Assembly: GCA_903772945.1 (NCBI GenBank)
Contig: CAICTM010000711.1
Span: forward strand, 1-51,662
Source of the DNA: Seminavis robusta
Taxonomy: Eukaryota; Bacillariophyta; Bacillariophyceae; Naviculales; Naviculaceae
Reading direction: 5' to 3'
Length of the DNA: 51,662 nucleotides
This document shows, in pieces, positions 20,553 to 31,200 of the stretch. The first letter of the stretch is position 1. Each line of letters starts with the position of its first letter. Under the pieces are notes generated by a model. It saw nothing but the letters and a program-made list of their open reading frames with translations. It ran no database searches and was not told where the DNA came from. The translations under genes and the position numbers were made by a program.

Positions 20553-23500
20553 ATGATCTCTGTTGTCTGCGTCCTGTTCTTGTCGCTATTGGTCACCGCC
20601 GATGAAGTGTCGCTCCGAGGAAACAACAACCTCGGAGCTCCGTCGGTTCTTCACCAGCGCAATCTCGTTGCCTCTGCTTTCACTGGAGTCGGCTCGCCGC
20701 TTTCTCCTCCGAGATTCAACAATATTGGAGGCCTCGGACAGGTCCAATTTGGAGCCACTGCGTTGCTTGCCAAGAAAACTGGGAATCGACTACTCATTGG
20801 CAGTCCTTCCTACGATTTCAGCACGGCTTCCAGCGAGTCATCAACAGCCGCTGACAACACAGACGGTGGTGCTTTGTTTCTCTACGAGTTGAACTCTTCA
20901 GAAGATTGGGAACGAATTTGGTTTTTTCATGGGCAGGAAAACGAAGGGCTTGGATCCTTTTGCTCAATCAACGAAGATGGCAGCCGTGTGGCCTTCCGAC
21001 GTCTCTACGAAAATCCCCACCCCGTTCAAGTCGTCGATGTTCCTTCGGGAATTCAAGTCGGTTCCGATGTTTCTTGCGCGGGTGACATTCCCGGGGAAGT
21101 CATGGCATTGTCCGCAAGCGGTAGTCGACTAGCAATCACTTGCAGAACACGATCTGGCCGCGTTGAAATTTTTGAATTTGATGAAGGCGTGAACGAATGG
21201 CAACCGATTGGCCAGTTGAATGGGCTTGCTGTTGGCGACTTGTTTGGTTTCGCTTTGAGTTGGTCACAGGATGCAACCCGGCTTGCCGTGACGTCCCCCA
21301 ATCACGACGGAACTGGAATGCCCAACAAGGGCATTCTGCAAGTTTTCGAGTACCTCGGCCAAAGCAAGTGGAGCCAACTTGGAAACACTGTCTCAGGGAA
21401 AGTTGCCTTTGACCAGCTTGGATTCTCCGTCGATTTGAATGCCGATGGTTCAGTTGTCGTCGTTTCCGCTCCTGGTAGCTCGCCAGGCAATAAACCCTTG
21501 GCTGGATGTCTGCAAGTGCTGGACTTTGATGGAACGGAATGGGTCGAAGACGGACCAGTCATTTGTGGCCAAGCCCCCTCGGATCGATTTGGAAGGTCGG
21601 TCTCGCTTGCAGCCGACGGTCAGCGCCTTGCGGGCTCCTCTTGGCTTCACAATGGCGCCAAGGGTCGAGTGGCTGTATTTGAGCGCCTTTCAGGAAAATG
21701 GGCGGAGTTGGCATCTTTGGAGGGCAAAGCAAATGGGGATCGCATGGGCTTTGGGAGAAGCAGTGTCAGCCTGGCCCTCAATGGTGCTCGTCTAAGCGCC
21801 GGAGCCACATGGACAAGAAGCGCAGCAGGAGTTTCTATTGGGGAGGTTGTCGTGGTTGATCTTCACCCAACAACCGAGAGCCCGTCGTCTCTGCCGAGCA
21901 CTACTCCTACCTATGTTTCGCATACAGGCGACCCAACCGCTGCACCAAGCCGAAGCGACGACCAGATGCTTGAATTACTGAGTCCGAGTACTGTCCTGAT
22001 CCTTGATCCCATACAGACACTAACGCCAAGTGGAAGTCCTTCAATTGACCTCTCAACACGGACTCCTTCAAATCATCCCAGTGATGGTTTCCTGACAAGC
22101 AACCCAACAGGTAGTGCAAGGATCTCGAGCTTCCCGACGAGCACTACAAGCAAACAGCCTTCGTGGAGCCCATCCAATGATCCTACCGGTACCAGCCCGC
22201 CAAACTTGCTTCCCACAGAAGAGCCTACTGGAAATCCCTCAACCTTGCCAAGCTTTGAACCTTCATCCAGTCCCTCGGATGATCCAAGCATTTCACCGAG
22301 CAAACAGCCTTCGTGGAGCCCATCCAATGATCCTACCGATACCAGCCCGCCAAGCTTGCTTCCCACAGAAGAGCCTACTGGAAATCCCTCAACCTTGCCA
22401 AGCTTTGAACCTTCATCCAGTCCCTCGGATGATCCAAGCATTTCACCGAGCAAACAGCCTTCATTGAGCCCATCCAATGATCCTAGCCCACCAAGCTTGC
22501 TTCCCACGGGAGAGCCTACCGGTACTGGAAATCCCCCAACCTTGCCAAGCTCTCAAGTTTCATCCAGTCCCTCGGATGATCCAAGCATTTCACCGAGCAG
22601 TATTCCAAGTGAGCCACCCAGTCGTAGCCCAAGTCAACAGCCTTCGCCAAACCCTACGAACGCTCCAAGCGACCAACCTTCGTTGAGCGCACTTGATACC
22701 ACCGGTACCGGAAGCGTCCTACCGTCATCGACTCCGTCAAATGTTCTACACACCCAGCTTGAAATGGGCACCCCCTCAATTGGCAACCCAAGAGTCCAAC
22801 CTTCGGCAGGCCCCTCAGCTGGACCAAGCAGCTCACCTAGTCTCCCTCCCAGCTCAGTTCCCAGTCTTTTTCCGAGCACACCACAGCCGTCAGCGCTTGT
22901 TGTGGCGAGCCAAAGTCCTTCAGTCGAGCCATCTTCCAGGCCAACGGGCAGCACTACGAAGGAGACCTCAGTTGGTCTCAACATCTCTACTGTGTTTCCC
23001 ACTGTGTTTCCCAGCGCAGAAATCAATGTGGAAGGTCAGGTAGAGGAGGTGGACGAGGCAGAAGACGCGATCATGGACTACACTATCACATCCTGTCACT
23101 GCGACGATTCATTCAACTGCACAACCGATGCTGTGGATCGCTTGTTCTCCAGTTTCAATGTCTGTGTTACAACCAATGAGACTGGGGTTTCGATCGTTGA
23201 GATTAGCCAACTGTTCTTCTTTTCCGCATCGAGCAACATGAGGCTTGACGCCATCATCAATGGAACCATCACTGAGCTCACCACAAAGAAGCTTCAATCA
23301 GAGGACAATGCACAGAAAGCTGTTGTCCAGACAAGTCTCATTAGTGCTTTATTTGACGACGAGGATCCATCAACGATTGAAGTGTCAGGGATGTGCATCA
23401 TCATGGTCAATGGCGATAGTGAGCAGCGCCTCCTGCAAGTTCCTGTTTCTTCCCGCGGCCTGGAATCCAACGAAGAAGGAACACAGGCAGTTGCCTTTTC

Positions 23501-23609
23501 CTTTGAGATGGAGATTGAGGCCCAAACCCCCGTCAGTGTGGCCACCATGAATGGTCTTATCTGGCCATGGCTGGCTTCAGTTGTGGTCTCGGTTTTCGTT
23601 TTGTGCTGA
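20553..23609 (+). CDS. Secreted/cell-surface beta-propeller-like protein with PSxPS repeat stalk
   Basis: The 1018 residues are in one exon. An N-terminal signal peptide (MISVVCVLFLSLLVTADE) is followed by about 400 residues of repeating strands typical of integrin/FG-GAP-like propellers in diatoms, with motifs such as GDLFGFALSWS, DQLGFSVDLNADG and DRFGRSVSLAADGQRLAG. Then comes about 350 residues of Pro-Ser repeats (SxPSxxPSxxP), a likely heavily O-glycosylated stalk. A Cys-containing C-terminal domain follows (CHCDDSFNC). The terminus is a hydrophobic stretch (WPWLASVVVSVFVLC) with no basic stop-transfer residues, as for a GPI-anchor signal. It probably sits at the cell wall or surface. 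Pro-Ser stalk proteins are common in diatoms, and the exact role is unknown. There are no stops or frameshifts. Confidence 0.75.
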   Translation: MISVVCVLFLSLLVTADEVSLRGNNNLGAPSVLHQRNLVASAFTGVGSPLSPPRFNNIGGLGQVQFGATALLAKKTGNRLLIGSPSYDFSTASSESSTAADNTDGGALFLYELNSSEDWERIWFFHGQENEGLGSFCSINEDGSRVAFRRLYENPHPVQVVDVPSGIQVGSDVSCAGDIPGEVMALSASGSRLAITCRTRSGRVEIFEFDEGVNEWQPIGQLNGLAVGDLFGFALSWSQDATRLAVTSPNHDGTGMPNKGILQVFEYLGQSKWSQLGNTVSGKVAFDQLGFSVDLNADGSVVVVSAPGSSPGNKPLAGCLQVLDFDGTEWVEDGPVICGQAPSDRFGRSVSLAADGQRLAGSSWLHNGAKGRVAVFERLSGKWAELASLEGKANGDRMGFGRSSVSLALNGARLSAGATWTRSAAGVSIGEVVVVDLHPTTESPSSLPSTTPTYVSHTGDPTAAPSRSDDQMLELLSPSTVLILDPIQTLTPSGSPSIDLSTRTPSNHPSDGFLTSNPTGSARISSFPTSTTSKQPSWSPSNDPTGTSPPNLLPTEEPTGNPSTLPSFEPSSSPSDDPSISPSKQPSWSPSNDPTDTSPPSLLPTEEPTGNPSTLPSFEPSSSPSDDPSISPSKQPSLSPSNDPSPPSLLPTGEPTGTGNPPTLPSSQVSSSPSDDPSISPSSIPSEPPSRSPSQQPSPNPTNAPSDQPSLSALDTTGTGSVLPSSTPSNVLHTQLEMGTPSIGNPRVQPSAGPSAGPSSSPSLPPSSVPSLFPSTPQPSALVVASQSPSVEPSSRPTGSTTKETSVGLNISTVFPTVFPSAEINVEGQVEEVDEAEDAIMDYTITSCHCDDSFNCTTDAVDRLFSSFNVCVTTNETGVSIVEISQLFFFSASSNMRLDAIINGTITELTTKKLQSEDNAQKAVVQTSLISALFDDEDPSTIEVSGMCIIMVNGDSEQRLLQVPVSSRGLESNEEGTQAVAFSFEMEIEAQTPVSVATMNGLIWPWLASVVVSVFVLC
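22149..22595 (+). repeat. 150-base tandem repeat in the Pro-Ser stalk
   Basis: Three units start at 22149, 22299 and 22449, beginning agcaaacagcctt. The first two are almost identical over 150 bases (50 codons), and the third is 147 bases with small changes. In-frame period and high identity point to recent expansion. Confidence 0.85.
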
Positions 23610-24080
23610 GAGATCAAAGAAGGAGATATCAGACATTTATCTTTGCCCGTTTACCCAGAAGAGCTCTTCGAAATCTCATTGTGGTTAACTTTTACTGTAG
23701 AGATTGCCTGTCAAACTTGTCAAATCCAGTTTTATTTATGATGAGTCTACCTCGCTGCGAATGATTGACACCACCATAGACATACCTGTACCGGTACGGT
23801 AGATGCTACACCCACTGTTGGGTTGATGTTTGAGTGCTGAGGGCTTTCAGAATGTCTCCTGCCCCGAAAATCTAAGCATTTAGCAGCTGAGGCTGCTTCT
23901 TTTTCGAGACTTCCTCGTTTGAGTCGAGTGACAGTCGTGGATACTCGAGAATGCTTCGTGGTTTCGCGTGCTTTGAAGAAACGCCAACAAGCAATTTGAT
24001 CAACTTTGTGTCGCGTTACCGGTACCGACATCAATTTTTAAAAGCAACAGACCCAGATAACAACTACTAGTACGAGTACA
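23610..24080. promoter_or_regulatory. Intergenic with two palindromes before TMEM43-like gene
   Basis: GTACCGGTAC lies at 23788-23797 and taccggta at 24017-24024, the latter 57 bases before the ATG at 24081. No gene is supported here. Confidence 0.4.
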
Positions 24081-25235
24081 ATGGCATCCCAAGAGCAAGT
24101 CGATGTGTCCTCGGGAGAAAGCGACGAAGGAGCACTTTTACTTTTGGGCCTCATTTGTCTGCTCGTTGGCATGGTACTTTGGGTTTGGAGTGAATGCAAT
24201 TGGTATGAAGTGCAGTCTTCCCTCCGTGAGGGGATCAGCAAGGTTATATCCATACGACCTGATATCGTCAATCCCGATATGGATCGGGAGCTTGTCCATG
24301 TGAAAGGGAAACTGTTGTCGGAATCCATGGTATACGATAATTTGTTCGGAATACGAGTCAGAGGGTTGAAGTTAGAGAGAAGCGTCGAGATGTTGCAGTG
24401 GGTGGAAAGCGAGAGAGAAGGAAAAGAGGGCGAGAGCAAGAAATATTCCTACTCAAAGGAATGGAGATCAAAGGTTGTTGATTCCTCAAAGTTCCACCAA
24501 CAAGGGTACAACAATCCTCATTGGATGCGCTTTGAAGATCGGACTTTTACAGCCGATCCAATCAAGCTGGGCGCCTTTGAACTCCCCAAGGAGATAGTCG
24601 ACTTGATTCCTTGGTCTTGGGGCGAACAATTTCACCCCGAGTTGTGCAATATTCCAGACGAAGACCTGCAGCGTTTGGCAAGAAACGTTGGTAATGGCTC
24701 CAACAGGGCCGTGTACATTGGCAACTACACCTCGCCAAGCGTGGGAGACCATCGAGTGACCTTCAAGCTTATCCCTGAACAAAATGTTTCATTGGTTGCG
24801 CAGCAGACAGGGAGTAGTTTCCAAAAATACATCGGTGACATTCTGCTTCTAGAACAGGGAGAGATGGAGGCACTTGCAATGTTTGAATCAGCCAAAGATG
24901 AACTCACTGGCGATGCGACTGCTCTTCGGATCGGCGGTGGTGTTCTTGTATTGGTAGGCCTTGCTCTGCTCGACGTACTTGGTTTTTCGGGTATGCTCGT
25001 GTCGACAGCAGTTGCTGTACTGGATTTGGTATTGTTTTGTTGGCGAGCAGATTCCTTTAAAGGCACATTTCAAAAGCTCCACCATGAGAACCCAAAGCGC
25101 TTTCTTGGATACGAAAGTGTCCCTCCTGTCCCCGCACCCTCCCCAGAGGATGCAGGGATTGATGGCGATATTCTTCGAGCAGACCCTTTGATGCCCCCAA
25201 AGGCTTCGGCGCCGCCTGCTGAATTCGACCGATAG
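24081..25235 (+). CDS. TMEM43/LUMA family membrane protein
   Basis: The 384 residues are in one exon. The N-terminal hydrophobic segment (LLLLGLICLLVGMVLWVW, about residues 19-36) is followed by a long lumenal-type region with family hallmarks: LKLERSVEMLQWVE, KYSYSKEWRSKVVDSSKF, NPHWM, and a late block VGDHRVTFKLI then GDILLLEQGE. Two or three hydrophobic segments end the protein (ALRIGGGVLVLVGLALLDVL, MLVSTAVAVLDLVLFC). In animals TMEM43 lies in the ER and inner nuclear membrane and binds lamins and emerin. Diatoms lack those partners, so an ER/nuclear-envelope role is only inferred. The tail is Pro-rich. The first in-frame ATG is used. Confidence 0.85.
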   Translation: MASQEQVDVSSGESDEGALLLLGLICLLVGMVLWVWSECNWYEVQSSLREGISKVISIRPDIVNPDMDRELVHVKGKLLSESMVYDNLFGIRVRGLKLERSVEMLQWVESEREGKEGESKKYSYSKEWRSKVVDSSKFHQQGYNNPHWMRFEDRTFTADPIKLGAFELPKEIVDLIPWSWGEQFHPELCNIPDEDLQRLARNVGNGSNRAVYIGNYTSPSVGDHRVTFKLIPEQNVSLVAQQTGSSFQKYIGDILLLEQGEMEALAMFESAKDELTGDATALRIGGGVLVLVGLALLDVLGFSGMLVSTAVAVLDLVLFCWRADSFKGTFQKLHHENPKRFLGYESVPPVPAPSPEDAGIDGDILRADPLMPPKASAPPAEFDR

Positions 25236-25844
25236 TAAAAAATGTAGTATTCTCCCAACTTTTGAATGTTTGTGCTCTTTAAGTACACTGGTGCATGCAT
25301 CCAAAGGACAGTATTTGAGATTATCACACGGTGCACATGGCACGGTGCGCATGAAGAGCTACTGTACCGGTACATGAAGTCACTACAGCACAAACCACAG
25401 CCGGGAACTGGTAGGTCACGATTTCGTCTCGATTCTGCTACGTACCAGGGACTGTTGCAAGGTGTCGGGTCAGCGCTGCATTATTTATGGATCGAGGAAA
25501 AGTGGTGGGCCCTGATGTTGGTCCTGGAGTCAGGACCAAGTGCGGCTCCTGAAGTTAGACTGGGTGTGGACAGGGCGTGGGCTGGTGTGCCGGTATGTCG
25601 GACCATGTCTTTTAAAAAACTGGCCAATTGAAGTCAAAGTGCACGGTTCGACCAAGGGGCGAAACATGGATATTCAAGTCACTTTTTCTCGGGACTTACA
25701 CCACGTACCCCCTCAATTGCAATTCATTCATATGCCCCCTGGGTCGTCTCCGTTTCCAGTACTAGTTTAATGGTGAATAGAATCGAATGAATCATGTGGC
25801 TTATATTTAGGGTTTAGGTTTTGCAATTTTGAAGTCAACGTGTG
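25236..25844. other. Intergenic; no gene seen
   Basis: I see no supported gene. GTACCGGTAC occurs at 25364-25373, 129 bases past the TMEM43-like stop. The right part leads into the 3' end of the leftward gene. Confidence 0.4.
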
Positions 25845-27212
25845 TTAAGTGGAGGGTTGGCTCGCTTCCGCTGGGAGCTTGGTGTCTTCTTTTTCCTCTG
25901 CTTCCCGCTCTTCGTCGGAACTGGGGTATTCGCTAATAGGATCGTTAGGAAGTTCGGCAGCTTTCTTCATACCTTGTGGAGTGTCATCATTCTGACTATT
26001 CGCAGGTGACACTTTGGTCGACGTGGTTCGTGGAACAGGTGGGACGGGAGATGACGTATTTGGTTGCATTGGAACTGGGAATGGTTTGCGAATAATATTG
26101 GGAGGTCCAGTATTGAGGATTTGAAAGTGAGGGCACGGGGGATTTATACGGTAAGCTACTGTAGGAGACTTACCACCGTTCTCCTGCTGGTGCTTTTCCA
26201 GAAGAGTTCCCAAGAAGGCCTCAAAGTTCATGCCGGGGGGTAGTTCAAAACCATGGGGAAGGGCCAGTGTGGTAGCTTGAAGGCGAACTGGTGGAGTAGA
26301 GGTGGGGGCGGGGGATGGTGTGCGTGCGTAGTGGCTTGTAATAATGTTGCGACGGGCACCAGTGATGGCCCGCATGCGACCGAAGTCCGATGCATCCAAG
26401 GTTGTTTCGGTGAAATCAACGGACGTAAGACGTGAAGCCGGGAGTTGACCACGAGGCCAAATAGAGTACACATGGCCCTTGTCGTCCTTGAGGAATTCGG
26501 ATACACTGCGGTATTCGCCTTGATCGATCCAAGAATCCGTCACAAGGTGAGTCATGATGTCGGAGTGGGTGATCAGCTCACTCCAGGTGTCATGGACCTT
26601 GTACCACTTGTCCTGTTCGTCGAGAACTAGGTAGGGTTCATCCTTCTTTGCCGGGTCGTACACGTATTGCATGTAGGCCGGTTTAAAGGTTTCATTGAAC
26701 CACTTCAAGGCCATTTCTGGGGTTGGGAGCTGGGGCAAGAAACGTTCACCAGTTTTTTCGTCAACTTCACCTCTGGGGCACATGATAACAAAGCCTCTTT
26801 GGTCATAAGCAGTACCGTTGGTGGCCTCGTACATAAGGAGCTTTTCCCCATCAGCAGAAGCGGGGTCCACCAATTTGAATACCCACTCGATCATGTGCTT
26901 GTCAGAGAGGGCTTGAACAAAGGCCATCATGTCTTTGGGTTTAACACCGTTGACGGGGTGGTCTTTGCGTCGGTTGTACATAGCCCCGGTAGCCTTCTTC
27001 TCAACAAAGCCTGTGAACTTGAGGAACATTCCGGGGAAGGGGGATTCTTCGTCTTCCTTGAGGTTGCTGGGAATTACAGCGTGGAACTCACAGGAATTGA
27101 AAGGACCTCTTGCTTTGTTGCCGCCGCCCTTTTTCTTCTTGCTGTTGATACCCGCGGAAGTAGGGGTACGATTGCGACGACGTGTGTTGATGTCGGGTGT
27201 TTGGGAAGACAT
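25845..27212 (-). CDS. Unknown basic protein next to Helitron-like gene; probable in-frame intron
   Basis: The start used is MSSQTPD at 27212; an earlier in-frame ATG at 27281 would add 23 residues. The N-terminus is basic (RRRNRTPTS, NSKKKKGGGNK). A conserved-looking globular part follows (GPFNSCEFHAVIP, FPGMFLKFTGFVEKK, DKHMIEWVFKLVDP, YEATNGTAYDQRGFVIMCPRG, YLVLDEQDKWYKVHD). The C-terminal third is Pro/Ser/Thr-rich, ending acidic. A consensus intron, GTAAGT at 26173 to CAG at 26075 (99 bases, no stop, divisible by three), probably interrupts it. Removing it deletes 33 residues and keeps frame. The family is unknown to me. It is divergent to the Helitron-like helicase about 1 kb away, so an element-encoded accessory protein is possible, but this is inference. 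Confidence 0.55.
   Translation of the reverse strand: MSSQTPDINTRRRNRTPTSAGINSKKKKGGGNKARGPFNSCEFHAVIPSNLKEDEESPFPGMFLKFTGFVEKKATGAMYNRRKDHPVNGVKPKDMMAFVQALSDKHMIEWVFKLVDPASADGEKLLMYEATNGTAYDQRGFVIMCPRGEVDEKTGERFLPQLPTPEMALKWFNETFKPAYMQYVYDPAKKDEPYLVLDEQDKWYKVHDTWSELITHSDIMTHLVTDSWIDQGEYRSVSEFLKDDKGHVYSIWPRGQLPASRLTSVDFTETTLDASDFGRMRAITGARRNIITSHYARTPSPAPTSTPPVRLQATTLALPHGFELPPGMNFEAFLGTLLEKHQQENGGKSPTVAYRINPPCPHFQILNTGPPNIIRKPFPVPMQPNTSSPVPPVPRTTSTKVSPANSQNDDTPQGMKKAAELPNDPISEYPSSDEEREAEEKEDTKLPAEASQPST
26075..26173 (-). other. Candidate 99-base intron within the leftward gene
   Basis: On the minus strand a perfect donor (G|GTAAGTCTCC) and acceptor (CCATTCCCAG|TT) frame 99 bases of untypical coding composition. 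The length is a multiple of three without stops, so the reading frame continues either way. Confidence 0.55.
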
Positions 27213-28278
27213 GGTGAAGGAGTTCTGAAAACTTGAAGTCCGAAAGAGGAAGGTGAGTGGCCATCTTGAAAGGCAAAACATTGTCAAACAGAAGAAGAAG
27301 GTAAAACAGAAGGTACCTACGTGGGCGGGAGAGATGGCTGATGGGTTGGCTGCTAGGTAGGATGAGGGGATGTTTCAGGTTTTGCTGAACTGATTTTGTG
27401 ACTGTTTCAAGATGATCGATGCGATAGGAATGGTTGTATATATACATTTTCAATGCAAAGAAAGTATATATAGAAAGCGGGGATATCTTCGCCTGAGTGT
27501 ATTCGCTGATACGATTGAGCGTAGATAGTGTAGCCTGGCTTGTAATGCTATAGTGAAACAGTATACTTGTATCGGAGGGGGAAGGGGCGTTGCCAGCGGA
27601 AGTCGTGCTCGATACCTTCGCTAAAAATCGCAAGTTTTCGTGGAAAGATTCGATTTGAATTATTTAGGTGACAGTACCGTAGACACATGAAGAACACACG
27701 TGTGATTGGAGTTGTGTGAAATCCCCCAATTGCTGCCGGCAGGGATTTAGGGTATTTGAAACAGTGCATACAATGATATTTTATCCTACCCACCAGATGA
27801 CTAGAGCGGAGTTGTCTGAAATCCGCCAATTGCTGCCGGCAGGGATTTAGGGTATTTGAAACGGTGCATACAATGATATTTTATCCTACCCACCAGATGA
27901 CTAGAGCGGGCCCTCACGATTTTGGATTTTCGGGGGAAATGTCATCTAAGTGAAAATCACAGCGAGATGGGAGCGGGGCGCGGATGTAAATGAAAGACGT
28001 GGGATTTACTTAACGATCAACATGACAGATTAGGAAACGTGGTGCGACTGGCTTCGCTGAAATGAATAAAGATTTGTCACGCTGTTTTCACTGTGTGGTT
28101 GGGTGTAGATAGCGTGATTGCCTATCCAGTGAAGTCAGCTGTTCTATCGTGAAAATTGGATCGGAGTATCGATAATAGAGTACAATTTTGCTTCGATTAC
28201 CACGATGCATACAGCGAAACTGTCTGTTCGAAGAACTGTGGAAGATAGGCTTCGTTCTCACAAAATCCTAATGGCAGG
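27213..28278. other. Intergenic between leftward gene and Helitron-like gene
   Basis: No gene is supported. It contains the 100-base tandem duplication listed separately. It could hold promoters for both diverging genes. Confidence 0.4.
27711..27909 (+). repeat. 100-base tandem duplication
   Basis: Two copies, 27711-27809 and 27811-27909, start gttgt(g/c)tgaaatcc and end ctagagcgg. Only three differences are seen (for example accagtg versus acggtg near the middle). Each contains the inverted repeat tgccggca. Confidence 0.9.
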
Positions 28279-31200
28279 ATGTGTTCCTCTACATGCAGTG
28301 CTTCGTGGGGCTTTCTTTTCTTCTTGGCGGCAGCTTCCATGTTTGAATCTTCGTCCAACTTTGAGCCTTTTGAAATTATCGGCAATGTCAAGACCGTGGA
28401 GTGCGTTCAGGCTAACATCAACCGTCGGTATGACAATCTGATGATGATGGATCCATGGACCAAGACGTTTACGCCCTATGTCTGCTCGGTATGCGATGAA
28501 ACCATCATGCATGAAAACAATGTGGAATGGTTGTTCTTCGATCAGTTAAAGAAGGTTCAAGAACATCTACGTTGGGACAAAGTCTTCCAAGATCATCCGG
28601 AGTACCGTTGTGAAGCTGTTGAAGACTGTTACCGCTTTAGGGATCCACCTGCGAGGGTTCTGAAGGGATGTCGAAGATGGCTTGGTGAACTGGCGCTGTC
28701 ACCACGTGGAGTTTACGGGAAAAGGCGCAACGGTCGGAAATGGGGCATATCCTGTTGCAAAGGATGTCACGGGAAACTGAAGAAGGAGAAGCCTGAAACG
28801 CCACTATATGCTATTGTCAACAGCAACTTTGTTGGATGTGCACCTGATATTCTCAAGGAATTAACAGAAGTCGAGATAGCCTTTATTACGCCAGTGAAAT
28901 CTTACGGGTACTGTTTTTCCTATGTTGGCGGAAGGATGAAAACTTTGAAGGGGATCATGACCTTTATGCGGGTAGACTACAATGTGATTGGTCGTGCAAC
29001 GGCACATCTAGAAGCAATGGGCCTGAACAAGAATGTCGTGATACTGCTATCAGGGAAGATGACGCCAGACCAGAAAAAGAAGGCAACTCGGAGTATTCGT
29101 ACCGACAAGATCATGGCGGCTGTGGAATGGCTGGTACAGAATAACCGGAGCTGGAACCACGTTGATCTTGATGCGTACCGCAGAGAGTTAGAGGGTGTGA
29201 CACCTGTGATAGTGGATCGCAGTAAAGAAGTCGAATCTGAGAATTCGAATGTGGAGCAACACGAACTTTTCAGCTGCTACTTTCCCGATGGTCTAGCTAC
29301 TGAGACCAATGGTGGATTCGATAACATGAGCGAGTTCAAGACATTTGTCCAGGAGATGCAAGAGAAGGGGTTCGATTTACAGCTCCAGCATGATCCTACA
29401 AAGGCTTTTTTACAAGGGACGGATTCTGATGCCTTGATTCAGTCGTGTTTGCTGAACTTCCCATATGGCGTCGGAAGTATGAAGGATTTCAGACTCATGG
29501 AGGACGGATGTTGGAGGAACTGGACGAACACAGAAGACTTCCTGGCGCACTTTTGTCAGCTGTCCCAACCGGAATTTCATTCACCTATGTTCCAGTTGGT
29601 TGTGTATAGTATTGGGACAAAAATCCGACTTTTCAAGAGAGCCCGACTTCAGTTGAAGGGGAAGTTTTCTGCAAAGGCAATTGCGGAAGGTCTAGATGGA
29701 GATGACGTGTCTAGGGCTATATCAAGTCGAAGAGCAGGGAATTATCAAGCCGGGTCTACTTCAAGCAAGTGCATACTGAATGCCGTAAATGCTATCAGCA
29801 AAGCACTGCCCCACACAAATGAAGCAGCCAAGTTGGCTAGAGGTACCGCTGAATCAATGAACCACTACTTTGGCACGGGTACTGTATTCTTGACAGTGAG
29901 CTTTGATGACGAAAACAGTGTGCTAATGGAAGTACTAAGCGGGAAAGAAGTGGAAGGGCCTGACGGTGATTGGGAAGATGCAAGCGAGGAGATTCTTCAA
30001 GAACGAAGCAAAGAACGGAGACAGCTTCGGTTAGATTTTCCAGCACTAGGAGCACTCCATTTCGATATGTTGTTCGACATTCTATGTGAAGAAGTTATAG
30101 GATGGGACCGCCATAACAACTGTGCTACAGAAGAGCCGGGACTTTTTGGGGAAGTGTTGGCGATGGCAGCAGCATTTGAAGAACAAGGCCGAAAGTCAGT
30201 GCACACCCATCTTACAGTTTGGATCAAGAATTTCTTTAAGCTGCAAGAAGGTGTTTTGTGCGCAGCGAGATCGCAACGGAAAGAGATGTCCGACAAGTGC
30301 CTTTCAAGATACCACGAACGGATGGCTACCACAGAGATGTTCCCCACAGATACCAGAACTCTCCTGGATCTTTCTGATCATGCTTGTAAAGTGTCCAAGA
30401 GTTTTCGGGATCCCCCTGTGGTTGTGTCGGATCAGGTACTCCGGTACCTAAGACATAAGAAGGGGTACAACGCTGTATCGGGAAAGTTTGCATACTGTGA
30501 TCACTGCGGATTCGAATTTACTTATGAGGATCTGTTGACTGGGTATTTACGACAGTGTGAAGGAATGAATGGATCAGGAACCACCGGTGATGAGGGGAAC
30601 ATAGTGCCAAAACCCAGAATGCAGGCTCGTGTTGTGGATTTCCAGAAGAGTATCGGGGCAACAGTATCTGAAACACCTACAGTGATTATTAATGCTCTCT
30701 ATCAACATCATACTTCTTGTCATGTCAAAGGATGCTTCAAGTGCAACAAGCTGGGTCGAGCGCATACATGTGGACCAGCCCCAAAGTGCGAATGTCGATA
30801 CAGGCTTCCTGACAGGCCTCGGTCGGAATCAAGGGTGGTTGCAGTGAATACAGAAACCAAGTGGTTTGATTGGACCGGAGGTTCCCGGAAACAGCCTATA
30901 GTGGAATTCCAACCGAAAAGGAATGCGTATGATCTGTTCCAGAATCAGTCGTGCAAGGCTATTTCAGAGTCCAAGTTTGCATGCAACAGCAACGTATCCC
31001 TTATTACGGTTGGACCCTTGTCCATGTATCAGATGAAGTACCAACACAAGTCTACGCAGCAAGACGACACGGCCGAGTATGCTACTGTTGAGCGTGCTAT
31101 TAAGTCCCTAAACGGAAGAGTGTATGAAGACGATGACAAGGAGGCTCTTCGTCGGATCTGCCGTGCAGCTTTTGCCCATAACAAGTCAAATATCATTGGT

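Noticed and set aside
22073..22507. Antisense Gly/Leu-rich open frame over the Pro-Ser stalk
   Set aside because: It is a repeat artefact of the opposite strand; the sense frame is open for 1018 codons.
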